Assembly (NCBI GenBank): GCA_964568975.1 | Contig: CAZMSO010000011.1 | Coordinates: 1 to 64,000, forward strand | Length of the DNA stretch: 64,000 nucleotides | DNA from: CAZADA01 sp964568975 | Lineage (GTDB): Bacteria; Pseudomonadota; Alphaproteobacteria; Caulobacterales; Maricaulaceae | Reading direction: 5' to 3' | Shown: piece by piece, positions 44,511-52,580 of the stretch | Layout of the letters: each line of letters starts with the position of its first letter | Numbering within the stretch: the first letter of the stretch is position 1 | The notes under the pieces: model-generated | Told to the model about the DNA's origin: nothing | Seen by the model: only the letters and a program-made list of their open reading frames with translations | Database searches by the model: none | Program-made: the position numbers and the translations under genes

Positions 44511-45743
44511 ATGATTGCGCGGGGGATCGCTACAGTCGTCGTGTGGCTGCTGACGGCTGGGTTCGTGTTCGCCTTTGTGGGCGAAACCGTGATGCTCTTT
44601 TGGGAGTTCGGCTTCCAACCGGGCCTCACTATGGCGACCTTTGCGCCCCAGCAATTTGTGTTCTTCCCAACCTTGGGCGTGGTCGCGGTGCTGTTTTTTC
44701 GCGACGCCGCCGTGCTGGCGGTGGAGGCGGCGTTCAGCCGGGTCATTCCTGCAATCGCTGGCTTGGCGGTGGTGGTGATCACCGTCGCGGGCACCTCGTT
44801 TATGGTCGGCCAGTTCCGTGGCGATGGCTCTGACCGCTCCTGGTGGGAGGTGTCGCGCTCGGCGCTCATCGAGGATCATGGCGGCCCGATTTGCCGCACG
44901 AATGATGAAACCTGCGGCGAACGCGACCCGCTGTCAGTTGTGTCCGCGCATTTGCGCATGGGCCCGGCGGTGCGTGAGGGCCTGGATCTGAGCGAGCATG
45001 TCGACACTGAGCGCGCCTCGACGGTGTTGAATGATTATCTCGCCTTGTCGCAGCTCTTACCAAAGACAGAAGTGTATTGCGTCGCGAGCGGGCGGCTTGA
45101 GTCTGTGGAGGCGTGCAAGGCATCCCAAATCGCGCTGCACGACCGGATCAACGCCCTGCATGCGATCGACGGCAATCAGTCGAAGCTCGGGCGTGCGCAT
45201 GAGTATTTCCTGACGGCGAAAACAGCGTTCTTATTTTATATTTTTGGACTGGGTATCTTCATTTTATCGAACCACGAGCGGATGCGCGATGTCTGCGGCG
45301 AGCGCATTATCCCCGCCTGCAAGACTTTACCAGTGGGTGCGTTGGCGATGGTGATTTGGCCTGTGTTGAATCAGGCTTATGTGATGACAAACCGCGCTAT
45401 GTTTGGCATTGACCGTGGATTTGGCTATGTCGAGTTTGCGCCAATCTATGTGGCGTTCACGATTGTGTGGGCGGCTTCGATTATTCTGTTTTTCTTGAGG
45501 CTTAACCGCGCGAACGCTCAGATGTGGACCCAGGTCGGCACGTTGAGCATTACGGGCCTGACGGTGTTGCAGTTCGATGTGATTGTGCGTCAAGCCAATC
45601 GCATTGTCGGCGCGGGGGCGGAGCCGGCGTATCTCATCGCTGGCGTGATCCTCATTGTGTTTTTGTCTTGGCAAGCGGCGATGATTATCCGCGCGAGCGG
45701 CGTCGGCGGGACCACGCAATCTTCCCAGCAAGCCTTCGAATAA
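44511..45743 (+). CDS. uncharacterised polytopic membrane protein
   Basis: A 410-residue inner membrane protein beginning MIARGIATVVVWLLTAG. About nine hydrophobic segments are visible; the first three fill residues 1-100, then a 130-residue soluble loop with four cysteines (PICRTNDETCGE, VYCVASGRLESVEACKAS) faces one side, and five or six more helices follow. The Cys pairs fit disulfides in a periplasmic loop. I do not recognise the family. The codon pattern is AT-richer than its neighbours, notably toward the 3' half. Its ribosome site lies inside the hairpin at 44471-44505. Confidence 0.75.
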   Translation: MIARGIATVVVWLLTAGFVFAFVGETVMLFWEFGFQPGLTMATFAPQQFVFFPTLGVVAVLFFRDAAVLAVEAAFSRVIPAIAGLAVVVITVAGTSFMVGQFRGDGSDRSWWEVSRSALIEDHGGPICRTNDETCGERDPLSVVSAHLRMGPAVREGLDLSEHVDTERASTVLNDYLALSQLLPKTEVYCVASGRLESVEACKASQIALHDRINALHAIDGNQSKLGRAHEYFLTAKTAFLFYIFGLGIFILSNHERMRDVCGERIIPACKTLPVGALAMVIWPVLNQAYVMTNRAMFGIDRGFGYVEFAPIYVAFTIVWAASIILFFLRLNRANAQMWTQVGTLSITGLTVLQFDVIVRQANRIVGAGAEPAYLIAGVILIVFLSWQAAMIIRASGVGGTTQSSQQAFE

Positions 45744-45829
45744 ACCGGCGTGTGGCGGCGGCGACCGCGCGCGGCGTCCAGGGCCGTGATACATTCTCCT
45801 TCGGCGAGAATCAGCGCGGAGGTTTTCCC

Positions 45830-46870
45830 ATGGGCAAATCCCCAGCCCCCTCGGCGGAGGGCGTGACGACGCCGTTTCCTGCGCCGCCGCCCGCAGCGGC
45901 GTGTGAGATCGCCGCCGGCGTTGTGTGGCTGCGCTTGCCAGGCTTTGCGGGGGCGGAGCCTGCGAACGCCTATGCCCTTGCGGAGGGCGACGGCTGGACC
46001 CTCGTCGATGCGGGCTTTGCGGGTGAGGACACCGCGGCGGCGTGGGAGACGCTTCTCAATGGTCCGCTTGGCGGCAAGCCTGTGCATCGGCTGGTGTGCA
46101 CGAGCGCGGAGGCCGCCAGCGTCGGGGCGGCGGGCTGGTTGTGCGCGCGCGTGAATGCGCCGCTTACGATGGCGCCCTTGGCCTACCTCACGGCGCGGGT
46201 GCGGCTGACGGAATCAGGTCCCGCGAGCGACGCCGCCCGGTCCGCGTTCGCGGCGTCCTTGGGCGTGGGCGAGGCGGGCGCGCCGGCGGACTGGCCGGGC
46301 TTCGCGTACGCCGGGCGTGTGGACGCGCCGCCGGGGGCGGTGGCGCATCTGCAGGACGGGGCGGAGATCGCCCTTGGCGGCGGGCCGTGGCGGATCTTGG
46401 TCGGGGGCGGGGTGAGCGCGGGCGCGACGTGCCTTTGGTCGCCGGCGCTGAGCGTTTTTCTCACTGGCGCGCACGTCGCCTCGGACGCGCCGGCGCTGGT
46501 GGCGGTGACGCCGCGCGAGCCTGAGGAGGATGCGCTTGGCGTTTATCTCGCCGCGCTGTGGCGGATTATGGCGGTGATCCCCGACGATGTGATCGCTGCG
46601 CCGCTCCACGGCGCGCCCTTTCGCGGCCTGCACGCGCGCTTAGACGCCTTGATCGCGGAGGAGGAGGGACGCCTTGACGCGACGGCGAAGGCGCTGGCCG
46701 GCGCTGCGGCGTCCGACATTGCTTCAGGGCTCGGGTTTTCGGGCGCGGCGGGCGCGGCGCGGGCGCGGGCTTATCTCAATCATTTGGCGCGCAAGGGCGA
46801 GGCGGCCGTCGATGGCGGCGCGGGCGCGGCTTTGCGCTACCGCTTAGACACGTCGGCGACGGCGGCGTGA
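45830..46870 (+). CDS. metallo-beta-lactamase-fold protein lacking its metal ligands
   Basis: A 346-residue protein with the order and length of MBL hydrolases of the hydroxyacylglutathione hydrolase-like group, starting behind GCGGAGG. In functional relatives the metal motif is THxHxDHxG; here the matching stretch is T91-S-A-E-A-A-S-V-G99, so all four ligands are replaced. The loop equivalent to GHSPGH reads VGGGVSAGATCLW and the Asp in SGD is TGA. Only the last His (residue 260 in APLHGAPFRGLHARLD) remains. The C-terminal helix-rich segment common to such proteins is intact. It is therefore probably a non-catalytic paralogue, a structural or sensory protein. Confidence 0.8.
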   Translation: MGKSPAPSAEGVTTPFPAPPPAAACEIAAGVVWLRLPGFAGAEPANAYALAEGDGWTLVDAGFAGEDTAAAWETLLNGPLGGKPVHRLVCTSAEAASVGAAGWLCARVNAPLTMAPLAYLTARVRLTESGPASDAARSAFAASLGVGEAGAPADWPGFAYAGRVDAPPGAVAHLQDGAEIALGGGPWRILVGGGVSAGATCLWSPALSVFLTGAHVASDAPALVAVTPREPEEDALGVYLAALWRIMAVIPDDVIAAPLHGAPFRGLHARLDALIAEEEGRLDATAKALAGAAASDIASGLGFSGAAGAARARAYLNHLARKGEAAVDGGAGAALRYRLDTSATAA

Positions 46871-47086
46871 ACGCGCGATCAGCGGCCGCGAGCGCGGGGC
46901 TGGGGGCCATGCCCGGCGCGAAGGGCGCGCGGCGTTGCAAATTGGCCACGGCTGCGCGGCGCGGTTTGACGTGCGCGCCCGGGCGCGCGACACATCGCGT
47001 CGGCGCAATGCGGCGATGGCGGCGCACGGCGCTGACAATGAGCGCGTCTGAGTGGCGGGCGTAGGGATGGGCGCGATGGGTGACCG

Positions 47087-47857
47087 ATGAGCGGTGAAAT
47101 CGACGAAACCGAAACTGTAGGACGCGGCGCGCGGCTGCGGCGCGATGCGGTCGAGCTTGTGCGGTTTTTCGCGGGCGCTGCGGCGGTTTATCTGGTTATC
47201 ACGACGATTTTCTTTCGCGTGTTCTTTATCCCATCGAGCTCAATGGAGCCGACGCTTGAGGTCGGCGACCGGGTTCTTGTGTTGAACTTTGCGTATGGCT
47301 GGAGCCGCCATTCCTTGCCCTTTGGCGTCGGCGACGCGTTGCCGGCGGGCGAGGGACGGTTGCTGGGCCGCGCGCCCAATCGCGGCGATGTGGTGGTGTT
47401 CCGCCGTCCCACGGGCGAGCAACGCGATCACCTCATTAAGCGGGTGATCGGCTTGCCGGGCGATGAGATCCAAGTGCGCGCGGGGCGGTTGTACATCAAT
47501 GGCGAGATTGTGCCCCAGGCGTTGACCGCCCAATACCGCTACCGCACCCACAAGGGAGGCGAGGCGGCGGTGGCGCGCTTTGATGAAAGCTTGCCGGGGG
47601 GGCCGACGCACGCAGTGTATGATCGGGTGCGCCGGGGCGAGTATGACGACACTGGCGTCTTCGTCGTGCCGGACAACCACGTTTTTGTCATGGGCGACAA
47701 CCGCGATCGCTCCGCTGACAGCCGCTCCTTGAGCCTCGGCCCGGTGCCGGTGGAGTTTTTGGTGGGGCGCGCTGTGACGGTGCTGTTCACCTTGCATCGC
47801 TGCAAAGCCGAAGAAGGCCTCACATGTCCGAGCGGGCGGGTGTGGCGGCCATTGTGA
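47087..47857 (+). CDS. lepB: signal peptidase I
   Basis: Inner membrane serine protease that cleaves signal peptides of exported proteins. The 256-residue protein has one N-terminal membrane segment (VYLVITTIFFRVFFI). The catalytic Ser52 is in IPSSSMEPTL and the general-base Lys118 in HLIKRVIGLPGD; box E reads MGDNRDRSADSRSLSLG. The alphaproteobacterial type lies near rnc and recJ in many genomes, but neither is present here. The 215 bp upstream (46871-47086) hold no gene I can support. Confidence 0.95.
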   Translation: MSGEIDETETVGRGARLRRDAVELVRFFAGAAAVYLVITTIFFRVFFIPSSSMEPTLEVGDRVLVLNFAYGWSRHSLPFGVGDALPAGEGRLLGRAPNRGDVVVFRRPTGEQRDHLIKRVIGLPGDEIQVRAGRLYINGEIVPQALTAQYRYRTHKGGEAAVARFDESLPGGPTHAVYDRVRRGEYDDTGVFVVPDNHVFVMGDNRDRSADSRSLSLGPVPVEFLVGRAVTVLFTLHRCKAEEGLTCPSGRVWRPL

Positions 47858-47995
47858 CGGCGCGGCGGCGCGGAGCCGCCCGGCCGTGCGCCATCGCCGC
47901 GCGCCAATGGCGGGCGTCGCGCAAGCCGCCGCTCATCGCCTAAGCTGTCGCGCACGCTGCGGCCGCACGCGCCGCCACATTCTGGGAGGACCCTT

Positions 47996-48907
47996 GTGAG
48001 CACGCTGAAAGACACGCGCATCGTCATTTCCGGCGCGAGCCGCGGCATCGGCCTCGCCATCGCCTTGCGCGCCGCCGCTGATGGCGCGCGCGTGGCGGTG
48101 CTGGCGAAAACAGCGGAGCCGCATCCGAAGCTAAAAGGCACGATCTTCACCGCCGCGGACGAGATTAAAGCCGCGGGCGGGGATGCGTTGCCCCTGGTGT
48201 GCGATGTGCGCAGCGAAGAATCCGTGGAGGAGGCGGTGTCGAAAACCGTCGACGCCTTCGGCGGTATCGACATTGTGATTAACAACGCATCGGCGATCTT
48301 TCCGTTGCCGACGCTGCAAACGCCGATCAAGCGGTGGGACTTGATGCACCAAGTCAACGCGCGCGGAACTTTCTTGCTGACCCAAAAATGCCTGCCACAT
48401 TTGTTTGAGAGCACTAATCCGCATATCTTGACGTTGTCGCCGCCGCTTGATCTCGACCCCCGCTGGTTTGGGCCTCATGTGGCTTACACCATTGCGAAAT
48501 ATGGCATGAGCTTGTGCGTTCTTGGTTGGGCCGAGGAGTTCCGCGACAAAGGCGTGGCCGCCAACGCGCTGTGGCCGCGTACGGGCATCGCCACCGCGGC
48601 CATCGAAAACGTGCTGGCGGGGGAGAAGGGGCTGAAGCTCTGCCGCACGCCGCAAATTCTGTCGGACGCCGCCCATCTCATGCTCACCCAGCCGGCGCGG
48701 GAGTTCACGGGCAACTTCATCATTGACGACACGTTTCTTTATGAACGCGGGGGCGTGAGCGACTTTGATCAGTACCGCGTCGATCCCGCGATGCCGTTGA
48801 TGCCGGACTTCTTCGTGCCGGCGGACTCCCCGCCTCCGCCGGGCGTGGTGGTGGACGATCCGCACACCTTTGCAGAAAAGGCCATGGCGCTTTTGGCGGA
48901 GGGGTAA
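47996..48907 (+). CDS. SDR family oxidoreductase (HSDL2-like)
   Basis: A 303-residue short-chain dehydrogenase. The cofactor motif SGASRGIGLAIALRAAADGA is close to the N-terminus, the NNAS box follows in VINNASAIFPL, and the catalytic pair is YTIAK in VAYTIAKYGMSL. The sequence from KTAEPHPKLKGTIFTAADEI resembles human HSDL2 and bacterial relatives without the SCP2 domain. The start is GTG 47996 behind GGGAGGA. The tail RGGVSDFDQY...PADSPPPPGVVV is typical of this subgroup. The substrate is unknown. Confidence 0.9.
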   Translation: MSTLKDTRIVISGASRGIGLAIALRAAADGARVAVLAKTAEPHPKLKGTIFTAADEIKAAGGDALPLVCDVRSEESVEEAVSKTVDAFGGIDIVINNASAIFPLPTLQTPIKRWDLMHQVNARGTFLLTQKCLPHLFESTNPHILTLSPPLDLDPRWFGPHVAYTIAKYGMSLCVLGWAEEFRDKGVAANALWPRTGIATAAIENVLAGEKGLKLCRTPQILSDAAHLMLTQPAREFTGNFIIDDTFLYERGGVSDFDQYRVDPAMPLMPDFFVPADSPPPPGVVVDDPHTFAEKAMALLAEG

Positions 48908-49047
48908 GTGCGACCTGACACCGGCCTGCGGCTGCGGCGTTGTGGCGCCGCACGACGATGGTCGGGGCTGCGCGGTTTGCCGATACTTTGTGACAGTATC
49001 GCTGCGACGCCATCGGTCGCGGTGGTCTGTGTGTCGTGCGAGGCGTG

Positions 49048-49983
49048 ATGTCCACCGCGTTAATCACTCATCCAGCCTGCATCGCTCATGACACCCCGCT
49101 TGGGCATCCGGAAAGCGCGGATCGCTTGCGGGCGGTGCTCCATGCGCTGGAGGACGAAGCCTTCCTTTACCTTTTGCGGGAGGCGGCGCCGCGGGCGACG
49201 CGCGCTGCGCTTGAGCGCGCGCACACGCCCGCCCACATCGACGCCGTTCGCGCGCGCGAACCCGGCCACCATGGCGATTTCGCCCATTTCGATCCCGACA
49301 CAGTGATGGCCTTGGGTTCGTATGAGGCCGCCGAACGCGCCGCCGGGGCGGTGGTCGCGGCCGTGGACGGCGTGGCTCAGGGCCATTTCCGCAACGCGTT
49401 TTGCGCCGTGCGTCCGCCGGGCCACCACGCCGAGCCCGAGCGCGCGATGGGCTTTTGCTTTTTCAACAATGTGGTGGTGGGCGCGTATCACGCGCGCGCT
49501 GTTCATGGGCTGACGCGCGCTGCGATCATCGACATCGACGTCCACCATGGCAATGGCTCCCAAGCCTGGGCGGAGCGGGACGGCGACCTCTTTTACGCCT
49601 CCATCCACCAGGAGGCGATTTACCCCGGCACAGGCCACGCCCATGAACAGGGCGTCGGCGGCAATGTCGTGAACGTGACCATGCCCCACGCCGCCGGCGG
49701 GGCGGTGTGGCGCGAACGTCTGGAGACGGACGTGTTTCCCGCCCTTGAGGCCTTCGGGCCGGACATTGTGTTCATCTCCGCCGGCTTCGACGCCCATCGC
49801 GACGATCCCTTGGCGAGCCTGGATTTGTTGGAAAGCGATTTCGCGTGGGCGACGCGGCGGCTTGAGGCTCTGGCGAGCCGGCTGTGCGGGGGTCGGCTTG
49901 TGTCCACGCTGGAGGGCGGCTACGACCTCTTAGCGCTGGGCCGGTGTGCGGCGGCGCATGTGCGTGCGCTGACCGGAGCCTGA
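49048..49983 (+). CDS. histone deacetylase-family amidohydrolase
   Basis: A 311-residue zinc deacetylase related to AcuC and acetylpolyamine amidohydrolases. The zinc ligands and catalytic dyad are visible: VRPPGHHAEPERAMGFCFFNN with the two His, DIDVHHGNGSQ with Asp and His, and SAGFDAHRDDPLASL with the third ligand. It ends TLEGGYDLLALG. In bacteria these enzymes remove acetyl groups from small molecules or proteins; histones are not involved. It precedes the histidine phosphatase and xseB genes, as in many alphaproteobacteria where an HDAC-like gene lies beside xseB. Confidence 0.93.
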   Translation: MSTALITHPACIAHDTPLGHPESADRLRAVLHALEDEAFLYLLREAAPRATRAALERAHTPAHIDAVRAREPGHHGDFAHFDPDTVMALGSYEAAERAAGAVVAAVDGVAQGHFRNAFCAVRPPGHHAEPERAMGFCFFNNVVVGAYHARAVHGLTRAAIIDIDVHHGNGSQAWAERDGDLFYASIHQEAIYPGTGHAHEQGVGGNVVNVTMPHAAGGAVWRERLETDVFPALEAFGPDIVFISAGFDAHRDDPLASLDLLESDFAWATRRLEALASRLCGGRLVSTLEGGYDLLALGRCAAAHVRALTGA

Positions 49984-50032
49984 GGGGGCGGGCCGGCGGC
50001 GAGGTGACCTGGGCCCCGACTGAGTGCGGGCC

Positions 50033-50713
50033 ATGTCACACGCGGGCGATGGAGCCATGGGAGCGGAAGTCGCAGGCGCGCCGGTGGTCGCGGCGGTCAA
50101 CGCGCCGTCACCGGCGGATGCGCGCGCCGCCGACGCGGGCGCCGGCGATGGTGCGATTGTGCTCGCGCGCCATGGGCGGCCGGGGCTTGATCGCTCGCGC
50201 GCGATCTCTTGGCGCGCGTTTCGCGACTGGTGGGCGGCCTATGATGCGGGCGGGCTGGCGGCGGATCAGACGCCGGATCCGCGGCTGGTGGCGGTGGCGC
50301 GGGAGGCGGATGTGATTTTCGCCAGCCCCTTGCGCCGCAGCCAAGAAACCGCCGCGGCCGCGGCGGCGGGCCGCACGGTCCTGACAGATGCTGTGTTCGC
50401 GGAAGCGCGGTTGCCGCCGCCGCCCCTTGTGGGCGTGCGTTTGCGGCCAGGCGCCTGGGGCGTGGTGGCGCGCATCACCTGGTGGATGGGTCTCTCCGGC
50501 GGGGAGGAGAGCCGGCGGGAGGCGGAAGCTCGCGCGGACCTCGCGGCGGCGCATGTGATTGCGGCCGCGCACGGCGGTCGGACTGTGCTTGTGTGCGGCC
50601 ATGGATGGTTCAACCGCATGATGCGCCCGGCTTTGCTGGCGCGGGGGTGGTGTTGTGTCCGTGATGGCGGCGACGGCTATTGGAGCTTTCGCCGTTATGA
50701 GCGACTCGCGTGA
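50033..50713 (+). CDS. histidine phosphatase family protein
   Basis: A 226-residue phosphoglycerate-mutase-like protein. The phospho-His motif is ARHGRPG near residue 48, the second conserved region is FASPLRRSQETA, and the second catalytic His is in VCGHGWFNRMM. The middle is unusually Gly/Trp-rich with a possible membrane-associated stretch (AWGVVARITWWMGLSGG). The start is uncertain: ATG 50033 or ATG 50057 behind TGGAG. Substrate unknown. It is followed 48 bp later by xseB. Confidence 0.82.
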   Translation: MSHAGDGAMGAEVAGAPVVAAVNAPSPADARAADAGAGDGAIVLARHGRPGLDRSRAISWRAFRDWWAAYDAGGLAADQTPDPRLVAVAREADVIFASPLRRSQETAAAAAAGRTVLTDAVFAEARLPPPPLVGVRLRPGAWGVVARITWWMGLSGGEESRREAEARADLAAAHVIAAAHGGRTVLVCGHGWFNRMMRPALLARGWCCVRDGGDGYWSFRRYERLA

Positions 50714-50761
50714 GATTGAACCGCGGCGCGGTTCGAGGCGCGCGCCCATCCGGGAGATCCC

Positions 50762-51016
50762 ATGGCTGACGATCCCAATGACGCCCCGGCGGTGGGCGAT
50801 CTGAGCTTTGAAGACGCGCTGCAGCGGCTGGAGCAGATTGTGCGCCAGCTGGAGAGCGGGGATGTGCCGCTGGAGCGCTCCATCACATTGTCGGAGCATG
50901 CCGAAGTGCTGCGCGCCCATTGTGAAGCCAAGCTCAAAGACGCCCAGCAGCGGGTGGAGAAAATCGTCGTGCGTCGCGATGGCGGCGCGCCCAGCGAGAC
51001 GACGGATCTGGATTGA
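50762..51016 (+). CDS. xseB: exodeoxyribonuclease VII small subunit
   Basis: Small subunit of the ssDNA exonuclease VII. The 84-residue protein has the family core LSFEDALQRLEQIVRQLESG, DVPLERSITLSEHAEVLRAHCEAKL and a basic C-terminal segment. GGGAGA precedes the ATG. In many alphaproteobacteria ispA and dxs follow xseB; here csaA follows after 6 bp, so the usual isoprenoid neighbours are missing. The large subunit gene xseA is not in the window. Confidence 0.95.
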   Translation: MADDPNDAPAVGDLSFEDALQRLEQIVRQLESGDVPLERSITLSEHAEVLRAHCEAKLKDAQQRVEKIVVRRDGGAPSETTDLD

Positions 51017-51022
51017 CGGCCC

Positions 51023-51394
51023 ATGGCCACGCCGACCACGCCGAGGGACGACAGCGCGGGGCCTATTCATCTCGCCGATTTCGAGCGCGTGGACATCCGT
51101 CTCGGCACGGTTGTGCGCGCGGAGGTGTTCGCGAAGGCGCGCAAGCCCGCCATCAAGCTGTGGATTGACTTTGGGCCGGATTTGGGCGTGAAAAAGAGTT
51201 CGGCTCAAGTCACCGTTCATTATAGCCCGGAAGAACTTTTAGGGCGACGTGTGGCGGCGGTGGTGAATTTCCCGCCGCGGCAAATCGCCGACTTTATGTC
51301 GGAGGTGCTGACCTTGGGGTTTTCTGACGCAACAGGCGCTGTCGTGTTGGCGACCATCGACCGTCCCGCGCCCAACGGCGCCCGGCTGCACTGA
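51023..51394 (+). CDS. csaA: CsaA-type tRNA-binding protein
   Basis: A 123-residue OB-fold protein of the CsaA/YgjH group, related to the C-terminal domain of methionyl-tRNA synthetase. It shows FERVDIRLGTVVRAEVFAKA, PAIKLWIDFGPDLGVKKSSAQ and VNFPPRQIADFMSEVLTLGF. CsaA has tRNA-binding and export chaperone activity in Bacillus. It lies 6 bp after xseB, and they are probably co-transcribed. Confidence 0.93.
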   Translation: MATPTTPRDDSAGPIHLADFERVDIRLGTVVRAEVFAKARKPAIKLWIDFGPDLGVKKSSAQVTVHYSPEELLGRRVAAVVNFPPRQIADFMSEVLTLGFSDATGAVVLATIDRPAPNGARLH

Positions 51395-51569
51395 CACAGG
51401 CGTCCATGCGCGGGCGTCCCCGTCCCTCAATCCGATCATGGGAGACGAGCCGCCACGGGCCGTTCGCAGCGGGATGGGATCCTCCGGGCGTCGGTCGTCG
51501 CCGTCGTTTGCGCGCGGATGGCGGCGCGGATCAGCGGCGCGTGTGATCTCAAGGGGGCGGGACGGCGCG

Positions 51570-52580
51570 TCACCGCGCGTCGAATTTCAGTTCGATGCGG
51601 CGGTTGCGGGCATAGGCTTCTTCGCTGCGCTCATCGACGATTGGGTGGTATTCGCCAAAGCCCGCCGCCACGAGCCGGTCTGATGGAATGCCGGCCTTTT
51701 CAAAGAAGTTGACGACGGAAATCGCGCGTTCAGCCGACAGATGCCAGTTTGATGGAAACTCCGCGGTGTTGATGTCGCGCACATCCGTGTGGCCGTCGAC
51801 GCGGATAATCCAATCCACATCATTGGGAATGTTCTCCGACACCTCTTGGATGACGGCGGCGATTTGCGCGAGCTGATCTTCGCCGGCCGTGGTGACATCG
51901 GCTTCGGCGGAGTTGAACACCACATCCGTCTCAAACACGAAGCGGTCGCCCACCACACGCACATCATTGCGATCGCCCAAAACTTCGCGCACGCGCGCAA
52001 AGAAGTCCGAGCGCACTTGGGCGAGTTCTTGGGCTTTGCGGGCGAGGGCGGCGTTGAGCCGCTGGGATAAGTTTTCGATCTGCGCTTCTTGCTCGCGATC
52101 GAGTGCTTCTGACGCCTCAAGCGCTTCACGCAACGCGGCCAATTGCTGATTGAGGGCGGCGATCTCCAGACGCAACAGCTCCGCCTCCGCGCGCGCGGCG
52201 TCTGACAGCTTTTGCTCCTCGGCTAAGGACGCCTGGACAAAGCCCAATTGTCCCGCCGTCTCGGCATTCTCTGTCTCCAAACGGATCACTTGGGCTTGGG
52301 CGGTTTCAAGGGTGGCGGAGAGCCGATCGCGCTCCTCCTCGAGGGAGGTTGCGCGCGCCCGCTCCAAATTGAGCTGGTCCGCCAACTCCGACAATTGGGA
52401 GCGCAGACGCGCCAGCGCCGCGTCGCGCCCGCTCAGCGCCTGGCCCAACGCGAACTGCGCCACCGCGAACAACGACAACAGGAAGATCGACACCAGCAGC
52501 AGCGTCGCCAAGGCGTCGACAAAGCCCGGCCAATAATCGCCCTGGTCCTGATTGCGGGCGCGGGCGAAGCGCGCGCTCAT
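51570..52580 (-). CDS. OmpA-domain protein with coiled coil (MotB-like)
   Basis: A 336-residue protein with one N-terminal membrane helix (FVDALATLLLVSIFLLSLFAVAQ), a long alpha-helical coiled coil (about 50-200, many Glu/Ala/Leu) and a C-terminal OmpA-type peptidoglycan-binding domain (VDGHTDVRDINTAEFPSNW, SAERAISVV, ARNRRIELKF). The start ATG overlaps the stop of the partner gene by ATGA. Together with the MotA-like partner it resembles a proton-channel stator. Such pairs are common in alphaproteobacteria and their role is poorly defined; no flagellar genes adjoin. Confidence 0.9.
   Translation of the reverse strand: MSARFARARNQDQGDYWPGFVDALATLLLVSIFLLSLFAVAQFALGQALSGRDAALARLRSQLSELADQLNLERARATSLEEERDRLSATLETAQAQVIRLETENAETAGQLGFVQASLAEEQKLSDAARAEAELLRLEIAALNQQLAALREALEASEALDREQEAQIENLSQRLNAALARKAQELAQVRSDFFARVREVLGDRNDVRVVGDRFVFETDVVFNSAEADVTTAGEDQLAQIAAVIQEVSENIPNDVDWIIRVDGHTDVRDINTAEFPSNWHLSAERAISVVNFFEKAGIPSDRLVAAGFGEYHPIVDERSEEAYARNRRIELKFDAR

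Noticed and set aside
46871..47086. Short plus and minus frames between the MBL gene and lepB as a small gene.
   Set aside because: Both are Arg/Ala-rich, have no ribosome site and mirror each other, so they look like GC-rich noise.
49048..49983. HDAC-like gene as recent transfer from a eukaryote.
   Set aside because: The sequence fits the bacterial AcuC/acetylpolyamine amidohydrolase group, and the gene shares GC content and operon direction with its neighbours.
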